DNA of 64,000 bases from Ailanthus altissimus (GCA_946807835.1 OX327695.1:29556501-29620500), one strand, 5' to 3'. Shown: positions 36,078-47,468, counted from the stretch's first letter. Numbers and translations are program-made. The notes: generated by a model not told the origin, from the sequence alone.

Positions 36078-36626
36078 ATGGATCGCATTCTTGCCAACCT
36101 TAAAAAACGTTTTCCTTCATTTCCTCAAAATGCTCTACTTAAGATTTACAAAGCACGGTGTGAAAGACTAAGGCTATTGATGTTGGGTAATATCCCTGTG
36201 GACCTTCGTTGGTTAATTGAAGCCAAGGTTCGGTTGTCTGGTGAGTTTGAAAATGATTTTGTTTCTCATATGCCTGGTCTTGGAAGAAGCTCTTATGCCA
36301 AAAGGCGACGAGCAAAAAGGTTACAAGTCTGTCATAAATGTGCTCGATGGAATTGTAATCGGAGTTGTCGTTCTTTAGGATTCGTATCTAGAAATCGAGA
36401 AGACAAAATTCAGTTCATTAAGGATGGACTGAGTAAGGAGTCTTTGGATGATATCCTATTGACTCTTGAGACGCATCCCTGTGGGCTCGTGCAACGTGAA
36501 CTTCTCGATTTGTGGAACAAATTCAAAAATGAACATCAACGGTATAGTCTCGGGAATCTGACTCTAAAAGACCCTGTTTGCCAATTTATAAGAAAATTGG
36601 ATGGGAAGCCTATCCCCGACCCATAG
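36078..36626 (+). CDS. 182-aa basic Cys-cluster protein in the env position of gypsy-2
   Basis: An intact ORF starting in good context (AAAATGG), 248 bp after the gag-pol stop. Residues 1-60 are mostly helical and basic (ILANLKKRFPSFPQN, LKIYKARCERLRLLML). Residues 69-81 are GRSSYAKRRRAKR, followed at once by a Cys cluster C85-X2-C88-X4-C93-X3-C97 (CHKCARWNCNRSC), then FVSRNREDKIQFIKDGL and an acidic/helical tail. There is no signal peptide or membrane segment, so it is not env. The basic block directly before CHxC, and the KIxFIxxG stretch after it, recall the small cysteine-rich nucleic-acid-binding proteins of carlaviruses and related plant RNA viruses. That resemblance is my recognition, not a search result. 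A zinc-binding nucleic-acid-binding role, perhaps silencing suppression, is inferred. Confidence 0.75.
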   Translation: MDRILANLKKRFPSFPQNALLKIYKARCERLRLLMLGNIPVDLRWLIEAKVRLSGEFENDFVSHMPGLGRSSYAKRRRAKRLQVCHKCARWNCNRSCRSLGFVSRNREDKIQFIKDGLSKESLDDILLTLETHPCGLVQRELLDLWNKFKNEHQRYSLGNLTLKDPVCQFIRKLDGKPIPDP

Positions 36627-37889
36627 AGGGCGTTTAAGCCGTTACTGGACGTAAAACCAGAGGAAGATGTGAGCCACAATCACAACTACTTGTAAATACA
36701 TATGTTTTAATTTTAAACTTTATTTTATGAATAGTAGGGCTACTTATATAGATGTCTTAAATTCAAATCTTTTGGTTAAATAATGTATTATTTTTGTTTG
36801 TTTTATTTATTTATTTGCACCATCATTTTAGTTTATATTTGCTTAAGTGTCTCTCAGGTTTGTTTCTTTCAAATAACTGGCGTTTCAGGTAATGTCTCCT
36901 ATACTTTATCTCTTTCTATTTAAACATTGAGGACAATGTTTCATCTGGTTTGGGGGGAGGATGGTAGACATACGTTGCATTTTGCAAAAAAAAAAAAAAA
37001 AAAAATTTGTGGTCCGACATTTGATTAAAATGGCAGAGTAAAGAGTTCATTCTTGAACTCTTGAGACGCATTCTAGGTCAAGCTAGAATGGCAGAGTAAG
37101 GAGTTTTAGTACTAACTTTTGAAATGCATTTTAACTAACTTTTTGTTATTTTTTATATTTCATGTATTGTCGTTTACTGCTTGTAGTCTTGGTAATTCTT
37201 GTATAAAGGAATTTGCTTTTCTGCCTAAGTATGATTTCAGAATTGTTTAGGTTGAGTCACTGTTTCTATCTAGGTTACTAAAGAATGACATTTCTATCTA
37301 GGTTACTAAAAAAAAAAAAAAAATTTGTGGTCCGACATTTGATTAAAATGGCAGAGTAAAGAGTTCATTCTTGAACTCTTGAGACGCATTCTAGGTCAAG
37401 CTAGAATGGCAGAGTAAGGAGTTTTAGTACTAACTTTTGAAATGCATTTTAACTAACTTTTTGTTATTTTTTATATTTCATGTATTGTCGTTTACTGCTT
37501 GTAGTCTTGGTAATTCTTGTATAAAGGAATTTGCTTTTCTGCCTAAGTATGATTTCAGAATTGTTTAGGTTGAGTCACTGTTTCTATCTAGGTTACTAAA
37601 GAATGACTTCCAAAATATTTTTGAGCACAATGCTAAGCCTTGTGGTAAGATGGATGATTCAATTTATATAGCCAAGAGAATTCTCATGTTTAAGTATATA
37701 TTTTTCTAATCTCGCATATCTTTTGTGAGTAAGTGGAAAGGTTGAGAAAACAGCTTATGAACCTTCATTGATCCTTTGAATTGGTTAATTTTTGTTTAGA
37801 ATGATATTATTTGAATTAAGGATAAGTTGGTTACATTTGTGCATAATATAATTTGGTGAGAAACCTTTATAATGCTTCCTTGTATTCTT

Positions 37890-37923
<34 letters not shown>

Positions 37924-38501
37924 ACAAAAATACCAAAAACAAGAAGAAAAAAAAAAGAAAAAAAAAAAGAAGCAATTCAGTTTAATAAAGTCTTCATTCA
38001 ATTTTAGAAGACAAATACCTTGTAAAACAGTTTTCTCACCAAGTTATAATTGTATTATTCTCACAAGCCAATTAAAGTTCTAAAGTTGGCGTATGATATG
38101 AATAATTGATTTTTAAACAAATAATTTTCCTATCTTCGGATCAATGTTAGTTTATATGTCTGTCCTTAAAATTGACTTTTTCTTGAGTGCTTAACTGTTT
38201 TCCAACTCCATAAGAGAAGTCCTAACCTTTTAAACAGTCATACACCTGTGAGGATATGGAGTTGAGGCTTTTACTTGGAGAAATTCTCAAGGCTATATCT
38301 ATTGTGGTTTGTGGTTAGATGGTTATGGCTTAGTTCACACACACACAAATTATGGAAGTTGTAATTAAAAAAAAAAAAAAAAAAAACCATGATAGCAACA
38401 GTGATCTCGAACTGACGTTTTGATTGAAGTGCTTAGGTAGTTTTGCATATTCTATTTACGCTTGAATTGCTAGAGACTAGCAATAAGCTGGTTGGGGGCT
38501 G
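36627..38501 (+). other. 3' region of gypsy-2 with A-tracts and a tandem duplication
   Basis: Non-coding. It holds ACATTGAGGACAATGT (36927-36942) followed by TTTGGGGGGAGG, matching the motif of gypsy-1. Long A-runs lie at 36986-37005, 37308-37323, 37891-37922 and 38369-38387. A 318-bp tandem duplication lies at 37005-37607. The G-rich stretch 38490-38499 abuts the 3' LTR. Confidence 0.85.
37005..37607 (+). repeat. Tandem duplication, 318-bp period
   Basis: ATTTGTGGTCCGACATTTG starts at 37005 and again at 37323. Over about 285 bp the copies look identical, ending in TCTATCTAGGTTACTAAAGAATGAC. The first copy repeats this last phrase once more and runs into an A-tract, which suggests slippage at the A-run. 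Confidence 0.93.
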
Positions 38502-40057
38502 TGATGAACACATGAAAATGCATGTTGTTAAAAGATTCAATCACCATTTAATGTCACCAATTTTAGTATTTTCTGTATTTTTAGCTTGAAATAAAGTGTT
38601 CTCCTTAAATTGTGATTAATGAATGTTATTTGGACAGGTTTAGGTAAATTGGACATAACTCTCAATGTAGAAATCGAAATGAAGAAATTCTTGAACCTGG
38701 TGCAACATGACTCAATCTTACACAAATTTGAAGAATAGTGGAAAAGCCAAATCCAACATGTTATGGGCCAAAAATTGAGATACAACAGAATCGGACTACA
38801 ACTCTTACCCAGCTTGACCCAACTCACGTATTTGGACCGTATCTCCCAAAATACGTACTCAATTGGTATAATTCTTGAAGCTATGAATTTCTGACTTAAC
38901 TATCAACAACTCGTATGTTTATGGTAAAGTCCAAATCAGCCGTTATCATGGACCAAATCGCATTGCAAGTGGGTAAAATGGTTGTTGGCCGAATTCTGGT
39001 GTATCTTTGGAATTTTGCTCATATCTCATTGGACACTCATCCAATTTGCATGAAATCAGTGCCTATGGAAAGAAGAGTCAAAATTCTACAACTTTCATGT
39101 CGGCCGCAGAAGCTGAATTGATCATTTACATTATCAAAAACGTGCTGCAAGTGGATACACGAGTTATTGACTTAAAATTATTGAAGATTGATGTCATCCA
39201 TGACATATGTCCATTCATTGCCTATATAAGGAGACCCTTAGGACGTTTTTAATAGAGAATTTTCTCTCTTCTTTTATTCTCATTAACATGTATTGTAATT
39301 TAGGCTAGAGTTCCTAGCAAGGCTAAGAGATGAACTTTTATGTGTAGTAAATCTACTTTCATGCTTTGATTCGGTGTCAAGAGCTATAAATGTTGTAAGT
39401 TTGGTTTTGATTAAACTCTTATCTATTTTATTTTCTATAATCCAGAAGTTATAATTCTCATGTCTCATATATGTTCAGTCATGCTTTTCTTATGTGATTC
39501 ATGTTGATTTATAATTGTTACTGGTTATATTGTTTTATATGTTAATCTTTTACTGCAGTATTGTCAATTTGATATATTGTCGATCTTGGATAACATGTAA
39601 GGGCAATAAATGTTTGATATTCAAGTTAATCTTTTACTGCAATATTGTCAAAATGATATATTGTCGATCTTAGATAACTTGTATAAATAACATGATGTGT
39701 GTTAATGCTTGCAAAGAGTTTAACTAAATCAAATACGTGTGTTATCAAATGTGCTATATATTACATACCTTCCGATTGATTGTTTGGGATGTGAAACTTT
39801 CAGTTGAGTTATAAATATCGAATCAAAGTATAGAGTAGATTTATAAAGCATAATTGTGATTCTCAAAGCCTTGTTTAAATCATCATAAGACATTTTCCTC
39901 AATTCATAGACAATTCTATCTCATCCGTTTAAATCAATTAACCTTTTGCTACTACTTTAATATTTTACTTCACTGACCTATTTTGCCAAGAGCTTCCTCG
40001 TGGGATCGACACCTCAATCTATACTGCGATAGCCGCGTTATATTTTGAGCGTAAACA
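38502..40057 (+). repeat. 3' LTR of gypsy-2
   Basis: 1556 bp, the same as 28090-29645 apart from C at 39038 where the 5' LTR has T. It is followed by GTTAG. Confidence 0.96.
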
Positions 40058-40062
40058 GTTAG

Positions 40063-42355
40063 TTAAGTTAATTCCTTTAATTTTTGATTTCTATAAATAT
40101 GTATAATTGAGGATTTGATGTGTATTTCGTAAGATATTGTGAGAATTGATGATGATTTATGTAGATAGCTTGATAAATCATGATGAATTGCAGAATTTCT
40201 ATTTGATAGTCTCTTGATCCAGAAATTTTATAAATTTTTGTAATTTGATTCTAATTTTTAATTTGATTATATAAAATTAGACATGTTTAAGATCATCTGA
40301 GACTTTGAATCGATTGAAAATTTCAGAAATTAAATTTTAGTGAATTTTCCAAAATAACCTTGAAATTCTGAAAATTTCCTGTGTTAACAATATGATACAG
40401 TGACAAACAATTTTTGATCTGCTTAATGATCTTCCAAAATTACGAATTTATGGAATATGATAATTTTATATGTCTAATATTATATACTCAAAATTGAGAA
40501 TTTAGATCAATGTGGTTAAATTGTTATGATTTTGTAAAAAGTGTTAGCCCATTATAGTATTTGATTAATAGATTTTTAAAGCTATGAAATAAAATAGTTT
40601 TAAAATACTTTTGGCAGTGATTTTGAAGCGAAATATTTATCATGGATTGAGATATGTGTTAAGAGTAATTATGTGATAGTTTTATAATTTTTGAGTTAGT
40701 ATATGATTTTATAAAATTGAGAGATTAAATACTATTCAGTAAATATCTTGATCTTGTCATATTAGTAGTTTGGATTCAATGTTGTGTATGGAATGGATTG
40801 TGTAGGAATTTTGATATGATATTCATATATAAGAATGATATATGAGTCAAGAATAATATATTCTTATTTTGGAGTAATTGGACATCATTTGAGGTATTAG
40901 AAAATTTTGTAAAATGTAAATGGTCAGAATGACAGGTTTTGAGAAACTAAGTATTCAGACCAATTTAATGTGATAAATGCATTGTGTATAATTTTGTAAG
41001 CTAATTAAAGTATTTTGTGTGAATTGTGAGGCTTATGAAAGGATTAATATCCTTTGATAGGTTAAGGAGATTTAAGCCTTGTAGCTGAAAGTGCTAAGAG
41101 GTAAGTATACTAAACTTTTTACTGAAATCATAATAAGCATAGTAATTGTCTATGTATGATTTTGTAAATGTACTTAAAAATATGTTTATGTTATGCCAAA
41201 GTGTATTTGATATAAAATGTAAAAGACATATGTTTATGAATGTGAGCATTGACATTGAGCATGGACATACATGTGTTTTTGAAAGTGAGCTTTCAAAATG
41301 AAATGTGTTTAACAAAGAAAGCTTTTGAAGTAGAAAATGTTCATGAGATGCGTTTTGTGTTTTGAGGATGCTTGAACTCACTATTTATTTAGTAGGCATT
41401 TTATGTGATTTGTGAAGCCTTTATGTGTGGCTTTTCCTTCAGGATTTGTATATATTATGTGTTCCGTATGTAGGGAGGATCCTATTGGTACCTAAAGGAA
41501 TAGTGAGTCATCACATTCGTGTGATGGCGTATTGGTGCATGTAAGAGGACTCACCGATGATCAGGGTGAGGGTTTGGCTCTTACCTTCGGGCTTGAGCAT
41601 TATATATGTGTAATTTTAACCTTACTTGTACTATTCCTCTCATACGGTATGTCACCTACGAGTGACATTTGGCTCATTATGTGATATATGATGTGTAAGT
41701 CCTACTAAGTAGTAGTTGAGTGATGATATTCCTGTAATATGTTTTGATAGAATGTGTAAGCGCTTACATGACATGTGATTTGATAAAATTATGATTTTGA
41801 TTAATCACAGCATATCATACATATGCATTGTGTACATATATATATTTGTATTTGATATATGAAAAACTAGTATGCTTACTGAGTTTTATACTCATTATAG
41901 TTTATGGTGATTTCAGGTAAATAAGGTACATATGTGTTTAGCGGATTTGGCAAGGCTTCTACTATTCCTTGGGTTCCCTAAATTGCTAGGTTGCTGAGTG
42001 TTTCATTTGGGGACGCATGGGATAAGATATTTGATTTGTCCCTATTGAATAAATACTTATGTATTATTTTATTGTGTGGTTGAATTTAGTTTAAGTTTCA
42101 CCACGTGTGGTTATAGATTGATTTTAAGTAAGAATTTGCAATGAATATATTCTGCGCTTCTGGTAACAAAGTTGCTACTGGTGACATAGTAGAGTGTTAA
42201 TCTTTGAGAAAACTCTGCGTATCTCTGGTTTACTAATTGTCCTAGTCATAATTCAATTGTTATAATTCTGAAAGAAATTAAAATAAATGTTTAAATATTA
42301 TTGAATGAGTGTAAGTTATGTCATGTATCAGATCTTTTGGGTCTGGGGCATAACA
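40063..42355 (+). repeat. Right part of the split solo LTR
   Basis: Non-coding LTR sequence continuing from 28089. Compact motifs at 41461-41600 and the end GTCTGGGGCATAACA mark it. Open frames such as 41094-41381 are chance. Confidence 0.8.
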
Positions 42356-42360
42356 TTACA

Positions 42361-43196
42361 AGCCTAAAGATTTTGAGTTTACTTATCCTAAAACCTACCA
42401 GTAGCACCATAAACCTTGAGTTTACTTATAAATATTTTTAAAATGAAGAAGGTTGTGGATGTATGAAAGAAGGGTATTGCAATGAAAAGTAATAAGTCTT
42501 GAAGGTGCATATTATTCTAAGTTTGGAGGTACCAAAAAAAGAAAAAATTGTTTAAATGCATAATACCCTCAGCTTAAGAAAAAGAAGAAATTCCTTGTAA
42601 AAGGATTAAAAGAAAAATGGGAATAACATAAGTTTGGGAGAAGAGATAAATAATCAATGAGGAGAAGGAATCAAGAGATTTCTGAGTAAAGTCTAAGTGT
42701 TAATGGTGTGATTTGCGCTTTACATATATTTTCATAACCCACCTTTACCTTAGCCTTACATTAAAAGCTAATTAAAGTCCTAAATAGATCCCTAGACATG
42801 TGTGTTTCTACATTAGTGAAGAGTAGTACGAAAAGTAAGCTTATGGTAGTGTTATAATTGAAAATATGTCGAAATATTATCTTTATGTACTTTCTTAAGT
42901 ATTGAGTAAATTTATGTTCTATTAGCTAATTACTTGCTTATTACACATACGCACAAGTGATCATTTATAAGGGAGAATGAAGTACTTGATCAATGGTATA
43001 AGGATTGTTGAAAGTTGTTTATTGATTTCTGAAGAGCCTTGTGCTATTGTTTGCAGCTTTTGAGACAACGATATTAATCATCTAATCAACTTGAGCTTGT
43101 TTTTAGTTTTTTTTTTTTTTTAGAGTTATGAATAAGTTGTAAATATTTTTCTTTGTTTTGCTTGAGGACGAGTAAAGTCTTAAGTTTGGGGGTATT
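42361..43196 (+). other. 3' non-coding region of gypsy-1, right part
   Basis: It continues gypsy-1 after the TTACA duplication. It holds CTTGAGGACGAGTAAAGTC and TTAAGTTTGGGGG (43161-43193), the polypurine stretch that precedes the 3' LTR. Confidence 0.8.
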
Positions 43197-43395
43197 TGAT
43201 AGAGGCATAAAAGTATTAGTATGATTTGTACCCAACTTTCGTATTTTGCTCCAAATCATAAATATTTGGCTATTTAATTGTGGTTTTTTTTATCATAAAT
43301 AGATGCATTATGGAAAATGTGACACATAGAAATAAACTGGAGGCAAATCGGACGTAAAACGAAAAAGTTGCACTAGGTCATTAAAATAGATATCA
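43197..43395 (+). repeat. 3' LTR of gypsy-1
   Basis: 199 bp from TGATAGAGGC to GATATCA, followed by the AGCAC duplication. Confidence 0.9.
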
Positions 43396-43400
43396 AGCAC

Positions 43401-44859
43401 TAATATTGAATTGTGAGTTTATGTATGTGCGTTGTTGTGCGCATATTTTGAATTTAATTGTAACTGATGGGTTAAAGGATTTGCATGAAAGCATTATTTC
43501 TATACGTAATGCTGTAAAAAATATGAGATCTTTAACAGTAAGAGTTTAAAGTTTTAAAAGTTTTGTGGAGAGAGAAAGAATTGATTATAAATGGAGTGTG
43601 GTATTAGATATACCAACGAGGTAGAATTCCACTTATTTGATATTGGCGATTGCATTAAAATTTGCAAAAGTGTTTGATCGAATGGCAAAAAAAAAAAGAG
43701 TCATATAAGAGTTATTTTCTGGAGGATGAAAATAAAAAGAAGAGATGTGGGCCACCAATTATTGCGGATTGAGAGAATGCTGAATGATTTGTGAAGTTTC
43801 TAAAAATGTTTTATGATGTCACGTTAAAATTTGGTGCTTTATTGTCTGTGACATCCAACATTTATTTCAGCAAGATTTGTAAGATTAATTCCAATTTAGC
43901 AAAATTAAGTTGGAGTAAAGATGTCTCTTTACGCGTCATGGCTAGTAATATGTAGGCAAAATATGATAAATATTAAGAATCTATAGAGAAAATAAATAAA
44001 TTGTTGATACTTGCTACAGTGCCTGATCCAAGACACAAGATGTAATTTGCTAAATTTTAGATTTTTATATGGTGATGACAGCGCCAGAGTCGAAGACATG
44101 AAGAGAATAAGTAAAGAATTATTATATAAACTTTACGAAACCTATAATACATCGTATTGTAGAGTGGTTGGTGGGCCAAGTAGTAGTGCTGGTAATGTTA
44201 GTGAGTTTGGGAGTGGAGTTGGGAGTAGCACTAGCATGTATGGGTCACAGTCACAGCAATCTGGTCCATCAAGTTTATATTCAGACGTAATACAGTTTGA
44301 TGTGGGGGATGATGACCCTTGAAAAAAATTCGTGGAGTATATAGATAACAAAATGGATTTGGCTAAATCTAATGAAGTGGATAGATACTTGATGGAGAAA
44401 GTTGAGAATCCCAAAAATAAATGCTTTGATATTTTGAGTTGGTGGAAGATAAATTCTTTGAGGTATCCAGTGTTGGCACAGATAACTAGGGGTATACTTA
44501 CTATTCTTTATTTATTGTGGCCTCTGAGTCGACATTTAGTACCGGGGGACGTATTCTAAATTCATTCCGCAGCTTATTAACTCTAAATATGGTTGAGAGT
44601 TTGATATGCATACAAAATTGGATTAGAGCTTCACTTTTGTTAAATAGATCGAAGAAAAAAGAATTTTTGGAAGATATTAAATTTTATGATAAAGTCGAAG
44701 CAGGTAAAAATATATTATTCTACTATTTTATTATTTGTCCTTTTGAATTTTTCTTATTATTTCTTAATGTTTTATGTTTTTATAATGCGAAAATTATTTT
44801 CTTATTTCTTTCATGTAGAATTTGCACATGTTATGCAACCGCTACCTCTACATTATTAA
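43401..44859 (+). pseudogene. hAT transposase, C-terminal part
   Basis: It continues from 24549: RCCAHILNLIVTDGLKDLHE, then IRNAVKNMRSLTVRV with stops, and a degraded core. The hAT dimerisation region is well kept: YSLFIVASESTFSTGGRIL, NSFRSLLTLNMVESLICIQN and WIRASLLLN (about 44505-44640). A likely intron (44703-44818, GT..AG) separates KVEA from EFAHVMQPLPLHY and the stop at 44857-44859. Many stops make it inactive. Confidence 0.9.
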
Positions 44860-45889
44860 ATTTACTAAGAGGTTACTTACGTTACTTGTGGGTAATTCAA
44901 TTTTAAGGTAATTATTCAATAGTTCAATTAAATCAATAAATATGTGTAATTAAGTTTTATATTGTAATTTATAATATTTCATGTTTGTTATATTTTTATT
45001 TTGCAGATTAATGAAGAATGCAAATTTTGATGACATTTTTGTATTGTAATTTATAACATTTAATGTTTGTTATACTTATGAACTTAATATATTTATTACC
45101 TAAATGTTGCACTTTATTTTTATTTTGTGAAGATGTTGGCAATTTGGCTTGGTTTATATTAGCCAATGAAATTATTTTGGACCTATTGGTTTAGTTGGCA
45201 ACGGGCTATTGCGAAATGCATTATGGTATGGATGAATTGATTTGATATGGTGAATATTGAAGTGTCAATTTTGTACATGTATATATTTAAAAGAATGTCT
45301 AATTTTTAGGGGAGGTTCTACTGAAATGTTTTATTCGGATAATAAAAGTTAACATAATTAAAATTGAAATTGTACTTAAATTTTAATTTTGAAATTATAA
45401 CACTTAAATAATTGATGTCACTGTCACGATCGAAATTATAATATTTGTGATTTAACGTAATAGACGTTAAAATTAAAATTATAACGTAATAGACATTAAA
45501 ATTTATTAGAATTAAAATTAATAATTATATTAATGATAGGAAGTTAAGTTAATAAAATAATTTATTAAAGTCTAAAAGAATACAAAACTATATTTTTTAG
45601 GTTAAAAATATAAATTTGTAGCAATGAGGATATGAATTACAAATTAACCCAAAATATTTAAACAAATTTATAAAATTTTAATAAAATTTATAAATTTTAA
45701 ATAAATTAGGGACATGGGAAAATTTTGCCCATGTCCCAGTTGGACCTGTGTCCCGACCCGACCCGAACAGGTTCGGGTCGGAACATGGCCCAGCAAGAAA
45801 ATATTCTCGTTCGAGATAGATTTATCTGTCTCGAATGAGACCCGGGATCAATCGGGTCGATCCCAAATCCGACCCAATCCTGAGTTGTA
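44860..45889 (+). other. 3' non-coding end of the hAT element
   Basis: AT-rich, then a subterminal block of alternating CGGGTC/GACCCG words (45745-45880). It ends at the TTGAAATT duplication. Confidence 0.65.
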
Positions 45890-45897
45890 TTGAAATT

Positions 45898-46402
45898 GCT
45901 AGCATTTTAATTATAGTATTATATTTTTTAAAATCATATCCCAAATTTTATATTTTAAATTAAATTTTTTTTACTTTTATATAAAAAAAGAAAATTTAAA
46001 ATTTAAAATCTCCACTTTAGTAAAGAAATGCACTGCAAATCTTTTACTATTAGCCCATTCAAGCAAGTGCTCAAATTGAGGCTTTTAATAAAGAGTAATA
46101 CTACATTTTTTAAATCATATTTTAAATTTTGTATTCTAAATTGAAGTGTCAAGTAATCATTGAATGATAAAATTATATAAATTTTAAAATCACCAATAAC
46201 ATAAATTCACTACTTAATAATTATTTAATACATCATTTAAAATAAAAAAAATTTAAAATATCATTTGATATTTCTAATATTATTCTTTAATATAAGTCAT
46301 GATATGTGCTTACATCACAATCATTCATGATATCATTTGTTGCCAATTTGAATGAACAATGGGTTTACTAGCATTTAAAATTGTTGGAAGTTGAAGAGAG
46401 AA
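45898..46402. other. AT-rich spacer
   Basis: No gene or repeat border seen. Confidence 0.55.
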
Positions 46403-46411
46403 TATAATTTA

Positions 46412-47468
46412 GGAAAATTTTCGGAAATAGTTAAAATTGAGGACTTTAACTTTTTTAATTATTATATTAATTTTTTTAATTTTTTAATTTTTTTTAATTA
46501 AATAAATTATTTTTAGATAATAATACATTTTCACTATTTGCACAATTTTTGTTACAATAAATCGTATCCGTTACATTGAACAATACATAGTAATTTTTAA
46601 TTTATTTTATTTTAATTAAAATTATATTTATTCAAATTTAAATTTGTATTTATTTATTAAAATTATATTTATTTTATTTTATTACTTTATTTGTTAATTA
46701 TTTAATTTAATCACATTATTAAAATTTTAAATAAATATGTAGTTAAATTAAACTAAGTAAATAACATAATCAATTTAAATAATTTACAAATAATATAATT
46801 ATATAAAATAAATATAATTTAATAAAAAATAAAAACTTTTTAATAAATAATATAAATTAGTTATATAAAATAAATAAAATACTAATAAAAAGTAAAATAA
46901 AATATTTATGATAAAAAATAATAAGTTAAAATAAAATAATAATATTATAATAAATAATAAAAAAAATTTAAAAAAAGACCATTTTTTATCGCGCCAACAA
47001 GAATTTTTATCGCACCTATATTTGGGCGCGATATTTTTTTCTCAATAGTCATTTATTTTTTATAATTTTATTTTATTGTATATGGCATGACTAATTATAT
47101 TATTCATAAATAATTAAATATATTAATTTAAATATTTTTATTTTATTTAATTATCCATAAATATAATTTTAATATAAAAAATATAATTAAATTTGTATTT
47201 GTTTATAAAAATTATTTTTATTTATTGTATTTATTTAGTTTAATTTATCTATATTAAATAATTATATTATTTATGTAAATGTTGTAATAATTTAAAATAA
47301 AAAAATATTTAATTTTAAATAAAATTTACTATAACAAAATACTGTATATTATTACGGCTGTTACTATAACAGTTATTGTTTAAGCAGTAAAAAAATATTT
47401 TTGTTCAAAAATTTGTTTGGCTAAAAAAGTTAAGACCACTCAAATTTAACTATTTCTGAAAATTTCTC
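46412..47468. mobile_element. Mutator-type non-autonomous inverted-repeat element
   Basis: The ends form long, diverged inverted repeats. The left reads GGAAAATTTTCGGAAATAG, then TTAAAATTGAGGACTTTAAC. The right end read inward is GAGAAATTTTCAGAAATAG, then TTAAATTTGAGTGGTCTTAAC. A perfect 9-bp duplication TATAATTTA is at 46403-46411 and 47469-47477, the size Mutator elements make. The 1057-bp interior is AT-rich and non-coding, with TATCGCGCC/GGGCGCGATA words at its centre (46987-47033). Confidence 0.9.

Larger units (their letters stand above)
28090..40057 (+). mobile_element. Young full-length Athila-like gypsy retrotransposon (gypsy-2)
   Basis: The 11,968-bp element has two LTRs of identical length (1556 bp), a 5-bp duplication GTTAG at 28085-28089 and 40058-40062, an Asp-tRNA primer site, an intact gag-pol ORF of 1801 codons, a second intact ORF of 182 codons, and a G-rich polypurine stretch (GGTTGGGGGC, 38490-38499) just before the 3' LTR. 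The only LTR difference I found is T at 28626 against C at 39038. It is therefore a recent insertion that may still be able to move. It lies inside the solo LTR 27691-42355. Confidence 0.96.
27691..42355 (+). mobile_element. Solo LTR of a large-LTR gypsy family, split by gypsy-2
   Basis: It starts TGTAGTAACC and ends GGGGCATAACA. The 5-bp duplication TTACA is at 27686-27690 and 42356-42360. Without gypsy-2 it is about 2.69 kb. Features such as GGGACCAAATTGTAATACTTTG (27868 onward), an AG-rich stretch near 28000, and the GTAAGAGGACTCACCGATG and TTACCTTCGGGCTTGAG blocks (41541-41600) are like long LTRs of Tekay/Del-type chromoviruses. That lineage call is from memory and tentative. No coding interior is present. 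Confidence 0.82.
24550..43395 (+). mobile_element. Athila-like gypsy element without pol (gypsy-1)
   Basis: LTRs are only 187 bp (24550-24736) and 199 bp (43197-43395), with TGATA/TATCA-type ends, the left one mutated to TAATA. The 5-bp duplication AGCAC lies at 24545-24549 and 43396-43400, inside the hAT transposase. The interior has an Asp-tRNA primer site, a broken gag, a Lys-rich ORF and a long 3' region, but no protease, RT or integrase, so it would need enzymes from a partner. It carries a solo LTR at 27691-42355, which holds gypsy-2. Without those it is about 4.2 kb. Confidence 0.9.
22756..45889 (+). mobile_element. hAT DNA transposon carrying an 18.8-kb nested insertion
   Basis: The 8-bp sequence TTGAAATT flanks the proposed element at 22748-22755 and 45890-45897, the size hAT transposons make. 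Inside are both halves of a hAT transposase (23688-24544 and 43401-44859). Subterminal parts are rich in GGTC/GACC and CGGGTC/GACCCG words (22770-22930 and 45740-45880). Terminal inverted repeats are poorly preserved: left begins AGTAGTGGGCG, and the right end read inward is TACAACTCAGG. The border therefore rests mainly on the 8-bp match. Without the nested retrotransposon it is about 4.3 kb. Confidence 0.78.
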
